A DNA stretch of 64,000 bases from Nymphaea colorata (taxonomy: Eukaryota; Streptophyta; Magnoliopsida; Nymphaeales; Nymphaeaceae): assembly GCF_008831285.2 (NCBI RefSeq), contig NC_045144.1, forward strand, positions 2,234,001 through 2,298,000. The letters run 5' to 3'. Made by a program: the position numbers and the translations under genes. Below are positions 28,458 to 39,927 of the stretch, piece after piece (position 1 is the stretch's first letter; each line of letters begins with the position of its first letter). The notes beneath the pieces are model-generated. The model saw only the letters and a list, made by a program, of their open reading frames with translations. It was not told where the DNA came from and searched no databases.

Positions 28458-30570
28458 ATGACTGACACAAGGATGTACGAAGGTCGTGAGCAGACTTTTA
28501 ATGCTCGCAGCAAGCATTTTCAGTCTTTCTCTGCTAATGATGGATCCTTAAGTACAATTGATTCGCCTAATCAGATTGGTGTGTTTGTTTTGGATGAAGA
28601 AAATGCAACTTTGTTAAGGCTTGTTCAAGAAGCGGAGGTTAGAGCTATGATTTTTTATTCCAATGTTGATAATTCCCCTAGAACAGATGGATTCCCCTCC
28701 TCATTTTTTTCAAATTTTCGAGGGTATTGCAGGAGGTTGATAGTGTTGAAGTGGTTAAAGATTTCTTTAGGAAAGGAAAATTGGTTAAAAGTGTTGGCAA
28801 AAATCATATTCATTTCTAAAAAGCAAGTTTCTTGCCATATAAGTGATATTGGCATTTACGAAGGTTATTCTCAATAAAAATGATATCCAATCAGCTAGAT
28901 GCCTTTCTATCAAGCCAAAACATTCATAAGTGTTACCTCTTTGCACATGAAATGATTAACTCTCTCGCTTTTCTTCTAAGATCCTGAGCCGATGACAGGC
29001 TTAGTCTGCCCTTGGATATTTGGGTTTCAGTTTTATTTGGAACCAAAAAAGGTATGACTTGTGTTACCAATGTTTCCGATGCTTTGCTCATTAACGGGAA
29101 AGAAGGCAACTTTTCTCTCTAGTGAAAAGGGATTGAGACAAGATGATCGTGAGTGAAAAGGGATTGAGGCAGGATGATCCTTTGCCACCGTACCACTTTC
29201 TTACAATCATGGACATTTTTGTGAGAATGCTGCATGTTGAAATGAATCAGCACCATATTCAGGTCCCCAAATTGTGCAGAAATCATCAAGGGAGGATGTT
29301 ATCACTTACGAAGATTTGATTATCTTCTCTAAAGCCAACAGTGATTCCATTTCTCAGTTGACTGGTCTTCTTAATGATTTTGGACGATGTTCAGGTATGC
29401 AAATGAATGTTGGCAAATCTATGTTCTTTGCTTTTAGCTTAAGTCGGAATAAAGAGTAAGAGAGTTTGCAGGATCACTAGTTGAACGAGGGGTGTCTTCC
29501 CTACTAAATGATTGTCCTTCCTCTAAGTGATTAACCTTTGAACATCAACGTCTGGGATTTTGCCCTGTTGAAAATGAAAATAAACTTATCCTATGGAAGA
29601 GCATATTATTGAGCGTTGTTGGTTGCATTTGTTTGATTAATTCATTTTAGCTAACATACCTATAGTCTCGTTACAAGTACTGAAGTGTCCTGCTGCAATC
29701 AGCAATTTGATGGAAGACCTGTTTTCTAAGTTTCTTTGAGGGTCGTAGTTTGAAATGGAGTTTAAACCCCATCTTGGAATATTGTTTCATTACCAAAGTC
29801 TGAGGGGGCATAGGATTTAGGAGCATTAATGACCTCATAAAAGCATATCTAATTTTCTTGGGATGCTCTGCCCTGATCAATAAAAGTCTTTGGGCAAGGT
29901 GTTGCTGAATAAAATGCCTCTGCTGGATGAGTGCCTAGGGTTGGAGATCAAAGAGGAATGTGTCTCTTCTATGAAAAGATATAGCAACAGTTTGGAAAGG
30001 TGCTAATAAAAATGTCTTAGAAAGTTGGGGCAGGTTCCTTAATAAAGTTTTGGACTGATCCATCAAACGGTCAGCCTATGATTAATCAAATTTGTGGTGA
30101 CATATGTGTTGAGATTGTGGCTGACTTATATTTTTCTGGTAAGATACATGTCTGCTCTCGACAAATGGAGAGATGTTCTTAAAGTGGTGGAGAGCTGTGA
30201 GAAACACCTTTCAGATGGTCAGGACATGTTGAGCTAGATTGGTGACAATCAGTCTATTTCTTTAAACTCACTTGTTGTTTGTATGTGATTAGGCTAACTT
30301 GACCTGGAGATTCATCTCACCATTGTTTGGGATTTTAAGAATTCCCTTGAAAGACTCTTGCTCTGAGATTGAATGGTGGTCTGGAAAAAAAAATTAATAT
30401 AGTTGTCTGGAAGATCAGGCTTTTCGGAAATTCTATTATGCATCCTGGTGGGCTGAAGCCTGTTAAGGCTGCAAAAAGGGAGGTGTTGCAAACATGTTTC
30501 ACAGGGCCTTGGTGTGATCGAGAAGACAAGTTCTTGGAATCAATATTTCTCTTACATATGACCTAGGGGA
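28458..30570 (+). pseudogene. L1-type LINE reverse transcriptase remnant
   Basis: The reading starts inside the RT domain: EEN..LLRLVQEAEVRAMIF..VDNSPRTDGFPSSFF (28590-28705) corresponds to the EVK.A.F....KSPGPDGF motif. GLRQDDPLPPYHFLTIMD follows near 29163-29215, then SKANSDSISQLTGLLNDFGR..GMQMNVGKS near 29325-29420. The catalytic ADD box is degraded to YEDL (29305). Downstream, TRGVFPT, PKSEGA and SLIKFWTDPSNGQP match the post-RT region. Multiple stops; no intact ORF. No poly(A) tail was resolved. Confidence 0.8.
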
Positions 30571-32060
30571 TCGTTACCCTTATATATAAAGAGTAATTTT
30601 AGGTTCATATCATCATAAAACCCAAAATTATGTACTAGTATCTACACATGTAGTAATTACCTCATGCCCTATGATGTCTGACTTAATTGATCATTTAATG
30701 GATATTTCACCTTAGGTAGCACCACAGAATGTTTGAAACTATCTCCCACTTGGGCCAATTATATCATACAAAATTGTACATTTCAAAATAGAATGTCAAA
30801 ATTGCTATCTTTAATATGTCATTTCCACAATTGTCATCCATGATCATGTTAACGTCAAACTAAAGTGACTTTTGCTACATCTAGAATAGCTAGACCCATA
30901 AATGATAACAAACGCTAATATAACCAACGACATAGATCATGCATAGATGTGTAGCATGAAAATTACATGCAATGTTAGCACAACATGTCAATTCTCAACA
31001 AGTCCTACTTTAGTACCTTATGAAGATCAAAAATATACATAAAAATAGAATGGAACCAAAATAACTTTAAACTCCATCATGCAAAAACTGTAATATGTCT
31101 ATGTAATCACCCCAAATTTTTTAAAATTCTATATTTAACATTTCTTGATAATTTTACAACATCCTTAAAGAATTTTCGGCTTCAAACACTTCAATTTATC
31201 TTAATTATGGTCAATTTTTTCTTTCATTCGACTATCAACGATATTTAGGACTTATCTGGATCTAATTTCGGACTTTGACATAAAGCCCATTCTCAATTTA
31301 GTCATATTTTACAATTCAAACTGAGATCCAGTTCAAAACCTCATATAGAAGCCTCAAACAAATCCTTAGATCCAAAGCACCGCTCCATATCCAAAACAGA
31401 GTCTTAGATCCAAATTTGGATCCAAATACTCTCCCCTCATCCAAAACAGATCCCTAGATCCAAACCACATAAAAATGGATCTATATCCAAATTCAAATTC
31501 TAAAATTAAATCCACAACATAATTTTAGATCTAGATCTTGATCCAAATCCCAATTCTGGACTTATTTGATCCCAATTTGTGCCTTCATATCAATTCAGAC
31601 CCAATCTGAACCCAAGATCCAAAGTCTAGTTCCATATCCTTGTTCGGTTTCAAATTCTTAATCTAGATCCAAATTTAGATCCAATTCCATGATTTTACCT
31701 CAATCTAGATCCAAATCTGAGATTCATAACCAAATATGAGTTTTAGATCAAAATTCAATATCTAACTCCACATATATTATTTTTATCCATTCTAAGCTTT
31801 TGATTCAGATCCAGCTTCAAATTCGAGTGGTAGATTCATTTTCACATCCGAATACACAAGTCAAGTTGCAAATCATTCTTAGTCTAAGTATCGAGACATT
31901 ATGATCGCTTTTCAAATACCAATAATTTCCAATTCAAGATACCTTTGATTTTTTGAAAATACCATTGAATTACTCAAAATGCCCTTGGTTTCCTCAAAAT
32001 ATCTTTTTTTTCAAAAATAACTTTATTTTTCATAAAAATACCAAATACCCTTTGTGAGGC
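30571..32060. repeat. Degenerate GATCCAAAT-type repetitive tract
   Basis: Between about 31240 and 31860 the words GATCCAAA, TAGATCCAAAT and CAAATTC recur dozens of times with variable spacing. No long ORF. The surrounding 30.6-31.2 kb is AT-rich and featureless. The tract resembles the reverse complement of the low-complexity tract at 4100-4800. Possibly LTR or satellite-like sequence of a retroelement. Confidence 0.45.
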
Positions 32061-32310
32061 TCACAGCCAACATGGCAGGCTGAATAAGCCTGGTCTAGCC
32101 AATCCAGGCATAGTTAACGCAGCCTGGTGCGGCCAGGCACTAATCTGGCCAGCCTGGCGAGGGCCTGGTGCTGCCAGATACAGACCTGGCCGGCGAATCA
32201 CTGCCTGGCGTGGCCAGGCCTGCAACCGGCCAGCACAAGCCATAATGGGCCTATGGCAGGCCAGCTCTGCCTGTTTAGGTCTGCGGCAGCCTGCCTCCTG
32301 GTGCGGTCAA
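32061..32310. repeat. GC-rich patch of CCTGGC/GGCCAGGC repeats
   Basis: Overlapping motifs such as GGCCAGCCTGGC, GCCTGGTGCGGCCAGGC and GGCCTGCAACCGGCCAGC form a sharply GC-rich island in AT-rich DNA. The motif is near-palindromic, so both strands look alike. The Ala/Pro/Gln-rich ORFs over it are artefacts. Confidence 0.7.
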
Positions 32311-32519
32311 CCTACCAATTAACCTATTTTTGGATAGATTTAATCCTCTTAATGTTTTTAAGCTATTTTTAAGTCAATAAGTACTAATTAATGGCTAATT
32401 TCATTTTAAAAAAAACACAATGCCCTTGAGCCTCCTGCCTCTATAAATATGTCCTCATATCTCTCATTTAACATAGCAGAGAGTTAGGGGCCCCTCGCTC
32501 CTAACTATCCATCAGATTA

Positions 32520-32691
32520 TGAATGAGAGTTAACTATTACTAACTCTCAGACGGACATACAGCCTCACAAGTGGGCGGGGTCTACCTACCACGTCACCCA
32601 CATTCTGGGCTGTATGCCCTACAAGTGGGTGGGGTCTACCTACCACCCCACCCACTTGTACAGAGAGTTAGTAATAGTTAACTCTCATTCA
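32520..32691. mobile_element. 172-bp MITE-like element with perfect 29-bp inverted ends
   Basis: Bases 32520-32548 (TGAATGAGAGTTAACTATTA and on to ACTCTC) are the exact reverse complement of 32663-32691. Inside are two direct copies of ACAAGTGGGYGGGGTCTACC and a perfect 15-bp hairpin (32620-32634 with 32646-32660, loop 11 nt). No ORF. The flanks do not show a clear target duplication. Confidence 0.75.
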
Positions 32692-32730
32692 CATTCGAGT
32701 TAGAATTATGGAAAATAAGTGTTTCGCACC

Positions 32731-32918
32731 CCTCAACCCTCCTGCATTAATTGTTTATAACCTGGATTATGTACATGGAGAGGTAGGATAAACCCTCATG
32801 CAGTAAATGTTTATAACCTGGTATCCTCAACCCTCCTGCATTAATTGTTTATAACCTGGATTATGTACATGGAGAGGTAGGATAAACCCTCATGCAGTAA
32901 ATGTTTATAACCTGGTAT
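32731..32918. repeat. 94-bp tandem duplication
   Basis: Two consecutive, nearly identical 94-bp units begin CCTCAACCCTCCTGCATTAA at 32731 and 32825 and end CCTGGTAT at 32824 and 32918. The second unit forms the outer part of the left arm of the inverted repeat 32849-33218. Confidence 0.9.
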
Positions 32919-33218
32919 TTGTATTTTAGAAGGAGTGTTAAAAGTGTTGCATAGGTAGTACAAATTGCCCTTTATGGCCGATTTGCTCTGCTCCAACTCT
33001 CCTGTAAGAAATGTTTATAACCTAGTATTTTACCCTATAGGTGTATTTTAAACATTTCTTGCAGGAGAGTTTGGAGCAGAGCAAATCGGCCATAAAGGGC
33101 AATTTGTACTACCTATGCAACACTTTTAACACTCCTTCTAAAATACAAATACCAGGTTATAAACATTTACTGCATGAGGGTTTATCTTACCTCTCCATGT
33201 ACATAATCCAGGTTATAA
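32849..33218. repeat. Long near-perfect inverted repeat (about 170-bp arms, 31-bp loop)
   Basis: The left arm (32849-33017) reads TTATAACCTGGATTATGTAC ... AAGAAATGTTTA. The right arm (33049-33218) is its reverse complement with only a few mismatches, for example CTGTAAG against CTTGCAG and GGATAAA against TTTATCT. A transcript across it would fold into a hairpin of about 170 bp. There is no ORF. Confidence 0.92.
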
Positions 33219-33885
33219 TCTTTTTCAAGCCTTTGAGCACTCTCTCTCCACTTCTAGATTTTTTCTTTTCTTGTCCTTTTTTTTTTCTTGTTGTTCAAAT
33301 TTTCTTGTTAGGCTCTTATAATTTTCAACTCCAAATCTTCATTTTCAACAAGAGGAGACATTGGAGGAGCTTGTGATGGACTCTTGAGAAGTATCTCAAA
33401 CTCATTTAAGCTGCCATCAAGAAATTTTCTTTGCTCAGAAGAGCTAAGGAGTCGCCTCTACACCAAATCTTCTTTTAAGGTATTTAAAAATTTTCTTCCT
33501 ACCATTTTCTTGTCTTTTTTCTTCATCACAAGAAGATGAATGTCTAGAGCCTCTTTGGAGATAAAGATCGTCCTTGAAGCTTCGGGAGCATGACCAAGGA
33601 AAACGTTTTCCTCAAGATTTTTTTTCTCTCTGTTTAACTTATCCTTTTAACATTTTAACTAGCTTCTTCACTACTTTTAACTCGTTTATCTCTTTTAACC
33701 TAGTATATCTCTCATTTTAATTTCTCATATTCATTTCTCTCTTTTTATTCCTTTGGTCATTCCTCTCTCATTTAATTATTTCTCTTTCAAATATATATTT
33801 CTTTTTCTCCCTTTTTTCATCTTTATTTATCTCAATGCATTTTCATTTTTCCCTTTTTCTTTTTTAATTTTTCTCTACCTGCTCT
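33219..33885. other. T/C-rich sequence, no gene recognised
   Basis: Contains runs such as TCTCTCTTTTTATTCC and TTTTTCTTTTTTAATTTTTC. Together with a TATA-like CTATAAATATG near 32441 it could be the R/U5 part of a retroelement LTR interrupted by the inverted repeats, but no polyprotein supports this. Confidence 0.3.
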
Positions 33886-34085
33886 TAGGGGTGAACAACG
33901 AGCCGAGTTACTCGAACTCGGCTCGTTAAAGCTCGGCTCGAACTCGAGTTCGAGCCAGCTTTTTTACTCGATGAGTCGAGCTCGAGTTGATGGTTCAGCT
34001 TGTTTATTTATCGAGTCGAGCTCGAGTTCGTTTAACGAAGCTCGTTTAACCGAACTCGGCTCGTTAGCTCGGTTAAACGAGCCAA
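33886..34085. mobile_element. hAT terminal fragment of the same type as the 10-17 kb element
   Basis: TAGGGGTGAACAACGAGCCG at 33886 matches the left TIR of the complete hAT element (TAGGGCTGCACAACGAG). It is followed by about 180 bp of GAGCTCGAGTT / GAGTCGAGCTCG subterminal motifs. No second TIR or transposase is present nearby, so this is a solitary or truncated end. Confidence 0.65.
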
Positions 34086-34094
34086 TACAGTATT

Positions 34095-34285
34095 CCAGGG
34101 GCAGAGGTAGGGAGCTGGCAGGGGCCTTGGTGGCCCCCCATTTTAAAAAATTCAAAAATGTATATGTAAATTTTGAAAATTTTAGTTTAACCTATCTAAA
34201 AAATTTTATTTTGGCCCCTATTAAAATTTTGAAACTATATTTTGGTCCGTACAACAAAAAATCTCTCGCTCCACCTCTGCAATAT
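34095..34285. mobile_element. MITE-like element of the CAGAGGTGGAGC type
   Basis: AGGGGCAGAGGTAGGGAGC on the left is mirrored by CGCTCCACCTCTGC on the right. Inside are GGCCCCCCATTTTAAAAAAT and TTTTGGCCCCTATTAAAATT, a layout shared by many small plant hAT-type elements with GCAGAGGYGGAGC ends. Confidence 0.6.
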
Positions 34286-34537
34286 TCAATCTAAATCTTG
34301 GTGATATGGATAAAAGTCTTTGAGAGATTCAGAATTGAAAATGCACAACTTTGTAAATTTTAGTTTACCTATATAAAAATTTGAAAAATTTTATTTTCAC
34401 CTTTATTAAAATTTTGAAACTATAGTTTGGTCCTTACAACAAAAAAATTCTGGTTCGGCTTCCATCCTTGCAATATTCGATCTAAATATTGGTGAGATGG
34501 ATAAAAGTCATCGAAAGATTCAGAATTGAAGACGCAC
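34160..34537. repeat. Imperfect tandem duplication, period about 190 bp
   Basis: The phrases TTGTAAATTTTAGTTTA, ATTAAAATTTTGAAACTATA, TTGGTCC.TACAACAAAAA and GCAATATTCGATCTAAAT...TGGATAAAAGTC each occur twice, about 190 bp apart. A shorter repeat, GAATGTGGGCAAGGCTTGAA, occurs twice at about 34578-34630. Confidence 0.75.
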
Positions 34538-34639
34538 GACTGAACTGATTTTTGGTGCGTCATCCATGTTTGAAAATTGAATGTGGGCAAGGCTTGAAAG
34601 TTGAAAATGAATGTGGGCAAGGCTTGAAAGTAACCAACG

Positions 34640-37600
34640 TCATCTATGTGTTTTGTTCAGACTAGATCAATAATGCAAAGTTATAGCAGCCAATACTGAT
34701 TTGCAAAGTTGTGGAAAAGTGTTTTCAAGCCTTGGACTCAAGGATCCTACGTAAGTCAAGTACTCCCTACTAGAGGAGGATAATACATTGGTCCTGTAAA
34801 TGGAATCATTTGTTATTACCTAGCTGGATTACAGGTGCTGTCAGAGTTTCATAGCGCATGTGTAGGTTTTTTGGAGAATAAGGCATCCCGCAGTATGAAT
34901 GCCTTGAACTGCACGTCGGTGGGGCACAGGTTGTTGTGAGCTTACACTATCATTTGTATCATCCTTAAGGAACCTCCTGATCATTGGATCACTCATATTG
35001 TGAGTTATCGCCTGAACAGTACTTTCTAGGCTACCGTCACTGTTCTGACCAAATTGTAATGAAAGTGATGAAAAGCATCGGCCTGGGCCACTTAAAAAGT
35101 GTGTTTCTGGAATTTTTACACACTGAATTGGAAACTTTGCTTTGCTAATAATTTATATAGGTATAATTGAATCCTTTGGAACTGAATCTAAATACTTTTA
35201 AAAGTTTTCCACCGACAGTAATGGCCCAAGTTAAATGTCACTTTGCTTTTCACCGCTTTGGAGGGAGAATTAAAACTAAATAACAATAACAATTGCAAAT
35301 TCCGTCAGAACCTTTTGGCGTTACAGTAGATTTAGTCGGTCAAGGCTCAAATCCAATTTGGGAGGAGATGCTCGATCGAACAGTTTATGAGCTGATTTCG
35401 GAGGGTGGAAACTTTTGATTGCCTCGCCAATATATTTTTAGACTGCCCAGCATCAAACTGGGATGTTTTTCTGGCATTGTTGGAAAACGCAAGAAAGTGA
35501 TGAATATGCCAGGCGGTTGCAGGTGCACCAACAGGTTCAGAGGTGCATCAATCTTGAGAATACTTAAATCCAGCAACCACGAGTCAGAAAGAGGAACTGG
35601 TTCAGCAACAAGTTAACAGCTTTCAGCTATCATGTCACTAAAATCCCAGTAACTACATACTGCAAAATGAATTGAGTTGCTCAAATCACTCGGCCTTGAG
35701 AGCAGGAAGCTGGAAGACCTGTAGCTTGCGCAGCACATAGGACGTTAGAAAGTACTGAGCAGTCAATACAGCACAGCTCCTCTAGGAACGGTAGCAGAAC
35801 TTGCGTCACGTCATAATGTAAATACTACAGCTCAGTTGATTGCACAATTTTTACACAATGAACCTGTGTATCGAAAGGCTACTTTCCATATAAGCAAAGT
35901 CAACTTGGTTCCAAGTTCAATTATCTCGAGCTTGTACAAGCTCAAGTCCCCCTTACATTGCACAAGCTAGAAGAGCTGCAACCAAGCAGCAGCTCTTCGG
36001 CTGCAAGTATACCCATCTTAAAAGGACAATCTTCAGTAATTTAAGTTATTTACCAGCCCACGGACCACAGAAAACGGTTGGGACACTACCATCCGCAATT
36101 CTGAAAGGTGAAAATAAAACTAGCAACTCCAGTATTGGTTGCAATGTCATCAGTAGAGACTAAATTTGCAAGGCCGTTGTTTTATCCAGTGGAAAAGTAG
36201 CAGAATGGGGAAAAGAGGCTTTATATTTGTCTTCAGATTCCTTCCCAAAAATGAAAATATTCCTCTGTTGAAGTATCTGTTCCGTAATAAATAATAGCCA
36301 CAATCTTCCTTCAACAAGTACAGGGACAAAAGATATGATATCAATTTAATCCTTCTGCTCGTATTCTCAAAAGAGCTCACAATGTTCAAGATAACCCTCA
36401 GACACAAAAGTTTCACTCGCTTTCTCTTTTCTCAGCTAAGTGCAAGGGAACCAAACAATTGCCAGCCACATGTTGGCTAAGGTAAAACCATTGAAGTCTT
36501 CCTGCCCAAAGGAAACTATACCCAGTTTTAGCCTTGTAGCAAGCCATGTACGCTGTTGGGATCCAAGCTTGCAACGTCCCCTCAGCTCGGTGACTTTACA
36601 AGTTTCCGCAATTAAATAAGTGGAGCCCTTGATCGCAAATATTATCGAAGTTAGCCACGATAGAGACCAAAGGCTTAAGTTCAATAAGACAAAGTCCACA
36701 AATCCCTTACGAGGTGTCAGTCCATGTTATCTTGAATCAGTATCCGTTCCTGCATACACTAAATATCCTCTCGATGCCAGTCCTCATTTAGACTGCGGCA
36801 CGAGAAATTCAAACTCTTACAAAGGGCTGGTATTTCATGAACGGCAGCAATGGCATATTGCAGAAACTTTTCTCCCTTCTAATCTGTTTTATTCCCATGC
36901 TAACATTTCGTGACACAAACCTTTTCAGCAATAATATCACAAAAATGCAAACAGTACTAGCCAACACCTTTGCAGACTGATGAAGAATATGTGAGCAACA
37001 GAATGCCTCCCCATGTGATGCTTCTATGGTTTCGTGACTGATGATGATATGTCGCATCACATAATAAGTGCATTTGAATAGGAAACTGGCTATATACAAA
37101 TTTTACAGAAATCACACTGTATAGATGATGAATTACAGTTGCCTGTCTGCTGCTTCACAGGATTGGCAATAACGAAATCACGTGTGAATGAATGTCTGGG
37201 TTTAGCTGCATTTTTGTGAAAGCATGCTCCTCTCTTGTGTTTTTAACTCACAAGGAAGCCAAATATCAAAACTTAAATATTGCCTCCTGCAAAGAACAAA
37301 CAGTACAATGTGAGAAAAAATCCAGATGAATTTTTTGTACAATCTTTTCTAAGATGTTATAATGAACCTAGAACCCATGTCTGTTACTCAACATTCTTCT
37401 CCATCATGGAAAATGATATTTACAGTATGCCTAATGACAAGAAAAAACGTGGGCAAGTATACAAGTTTCATGCTCAGCAAGCAAGGTTGCAATAAGCCTA
37501 AGACCTCGATATGTGTGAGATAGAGAGACGGACAGACAGAGAGAGAGAAGAGGAGGGAGTTGCAAAGAAGCTAGAGTAAACATATTTAGTACGAAGCAAA

Positions 37601-37900
37601 TGACACCAAATTTCAACCCAAAAGCACCATATAAACAAAAGATTACACAATTTTTGAACTGTGCCTACTAAAAATTGCATACTACAAATTGCAGCAACAG
37701 CTAACTTTATCAGGTTACAGAACAACTTTATGTGGCACAAGTTCTCTAGAATATCCAGAAAATATAAATGCCCTTTCTATCGAATCAGTTGAAGATGTAA
37801 CAATGGTCTACGGTGAGCCCTGGAAAGTGGAGGATGAGGGTGATACTCAGCTTCCTATTTCTGATCGTGTTGATGCTAGCATAAGACGATGGCAAAAGGG
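34640..37900. other. Long stretch without recognisable genes
   Basis: Both strands contain only short ORFs with no motif I recognise. Locally the base composition is balanced (35.3-36.9 kb), which could hint at untranslated or decayed genic sequence, but no splice-consistent reading frame emerged. An AGAGA-rich tract lies at 37515-37560. Confidence 0.4.
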
Positions 37901-37909
37901 AATGGGATA

Positions 37910-39130
37910 AGGCACGTAGAAGGTAGCTCTTGCGGAGTAAATGCTAATGGCAGGTTGAGTGCTTCTGCCAAAATTAGAAGTTTTTTCTACTCTGGGTTCT
38001 CAACCTGATATTCAAACAATTACTTCCAAACATTTGGTAGAACAAATAGACAATGTAGTTAGGAGATGGTTCTATGATGCATGTGTTTTATTTAATGCAG
38101 CAAATTCATTTCCTTTTCAAACTATGGTATATGTGGTTACTTCTATAAACCCTGGGTATACAATGTCATCATATCATCAGATGGGAGGTAGAGAAGAAAA
38201 GTTATTGATGCAAGTGTTATAGAAATAAGAACATGTTCTGATGAGTTGAAACTACATTAGTGAGAAACAGGATGCAGTGTCATGGAAGATGACTAAATGG
38301 ATATAATGAAAAGAACATTCATAGATTTTCTTGTAAATTGTCCTAATGTCAAATACTCCAAAGACTACTGTTGTTCTGTTTCGTGTCTTTTATGATATTG
38401 TGAAACAAATAGGATCTGAGAGTATTATGTGGCTCATCATAGATAACCAGCAAATTATATAGGTAAACTACCTTTTGAACTGAATGTGCTACTTACTGCA
38501 TCAATCTTATGCTGGAAACAGATCGTAGCAAGATCGATGAAATGAAATCAAGCATTAAACAATGTTGAAAAATCATAAACACATCAATCACAGTAATGAG
38601 TTTGATGAGAAAATATGCACATGTAGGTGAAACAGTCTAGCATTCACAAACTAGATTTGCTACAAATGTTTTAACAGGACAAGATATGGTTAAACAAATA
38701 AATGCTTTGAGGAAGATGTTCATAAGTGAAAGTCAAAAGAAGTTGTGAATATTATATTTAACAGCCAAATTCAAGAATTATGCATCAAATTATTGAAAAT
38801 CAGCAGACCCCTTTGTCAAAGTTTTAAAATTGGTTTGTAAGGAAGATAGGCGTACCATCTCTGTAAAGCTATGGACAAAATAACATAGGCTACGGAGAGA
38901 ACCTCAAGGGAAAAAAGTTGTACATGGCCATATAGAGGATTACATATCGGAGGTGAGTGGACTACTATATAATGTCCTTCAAGCAACAGCATATTACTTA
39001 AATTATGCATTGAGATATTCTGCAACATTTAAAACGGACAGAGAAGTGAAGAACAAGTGCTCACTAGATACCTTCGAGATATTAGTGAACGGGCCTCATC
39101 ATAAGAAGGAAATATATGATAATTACTAAG
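37910..39130 (+). pseudogene. hAT transposase remnant A (DUF659 type)
   Basis: VRRWFYDACVLFNAANSFPF followed by INPGYTMSSYHQM (38060-38185) is the DUF659 start seen in a large plant hAT clade. FLVNCPNVKYSKD (38325-38365) and a degraded TDNA..YVAAGKLL-like stretch follow, then LSKFXNWFV- and LKRTEK-like pieces of the central region. Stops and frameshifts are frequent. An acidic tail typical of these proteins may lie at 40200-40300 after an insertion-like, GC-rich block at 39250-39700 that has no recognisable gene. Confidence 0.7.
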
Positions 39131-39858
39131 ATGCCATGGAAGAAATGCAGCCGTTTGGAACAGAACAATAAGCCCGAGGATTGCACAAAGGGGTATCTTT
39201 CATAAGTGTATTTTTAGTAATTTTATTTGTTGTAAGTAAATATGTGGCCAAATAGGGTTAGGAGTGACAAAGCAAACCCTAAAAGTTTTGCAATCAAAAT
39301 TTTCAAAAAAGTATACAGCAAAAGTGGATGTAAAAAGAAATTGGAGTTTTCCCAACCCCCTCGCCCCTCTCCCCGCTTGGCCCTCTCGTCCATCACCCTC
39401 TCGCCCTGTGCCCTCTCTCTCGCCCTGTGCACAGTAGAAGAAGACGCCTCGCGAGGAAGAACACTAGGTCCATTTTGTTCCCACCACAGGTATTTTTCTT
39501 GGCCTTTCCGCTTCTTTCTAGACCTCCATTTTTTATCGTGGGGCTGCATTTCGTCTAGCCAATCAGAGATATACTATTGTTGCTATATATATCTACTATA
39601 TCCATCATCATCGTGTTGTTTCTCTTTCTGCTCTCGACCGGCAACTTTTTCTAAAACCGGCATCGGCTGATGGTGGCATTACTGAAGTCAGGGAGGGAAT
39701 CCACACCGTGAACAGTTGGAACAGCCATGGAACTTGGAGGTAGGCTAGCAGTCCCTTGGAACTCCCAAAGGACAGATTTTTTGTCTTGGAATTCTTAGTA
39801 TGAATAAATTTTGGATCATGATTTAATGATTTATGAATATGCTATTTTGTTTGTAATT

Positions 39859-39927
<69 letters not shown>

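Noticed and set aside
32127-32372. Ala/Trp/Pro-rich ORFs over the GC-rich patch
   Set aside because: Both strands are open because the CCTGGC/GGCCAGGC words are near-palindromic.
36150-37100. Several 87-97 aa ORFs on both strands
   Set aside because: None matches a family I know, and they cannot be joined into a longer splice-consistent frame.
39242-39670. 142-aa plus-strand ORF and overlapping 108-aa minus-strand ORF
   Set aside because: Composition-driven ORFs in a pyrimidine-rich block; no motif, no splice context.
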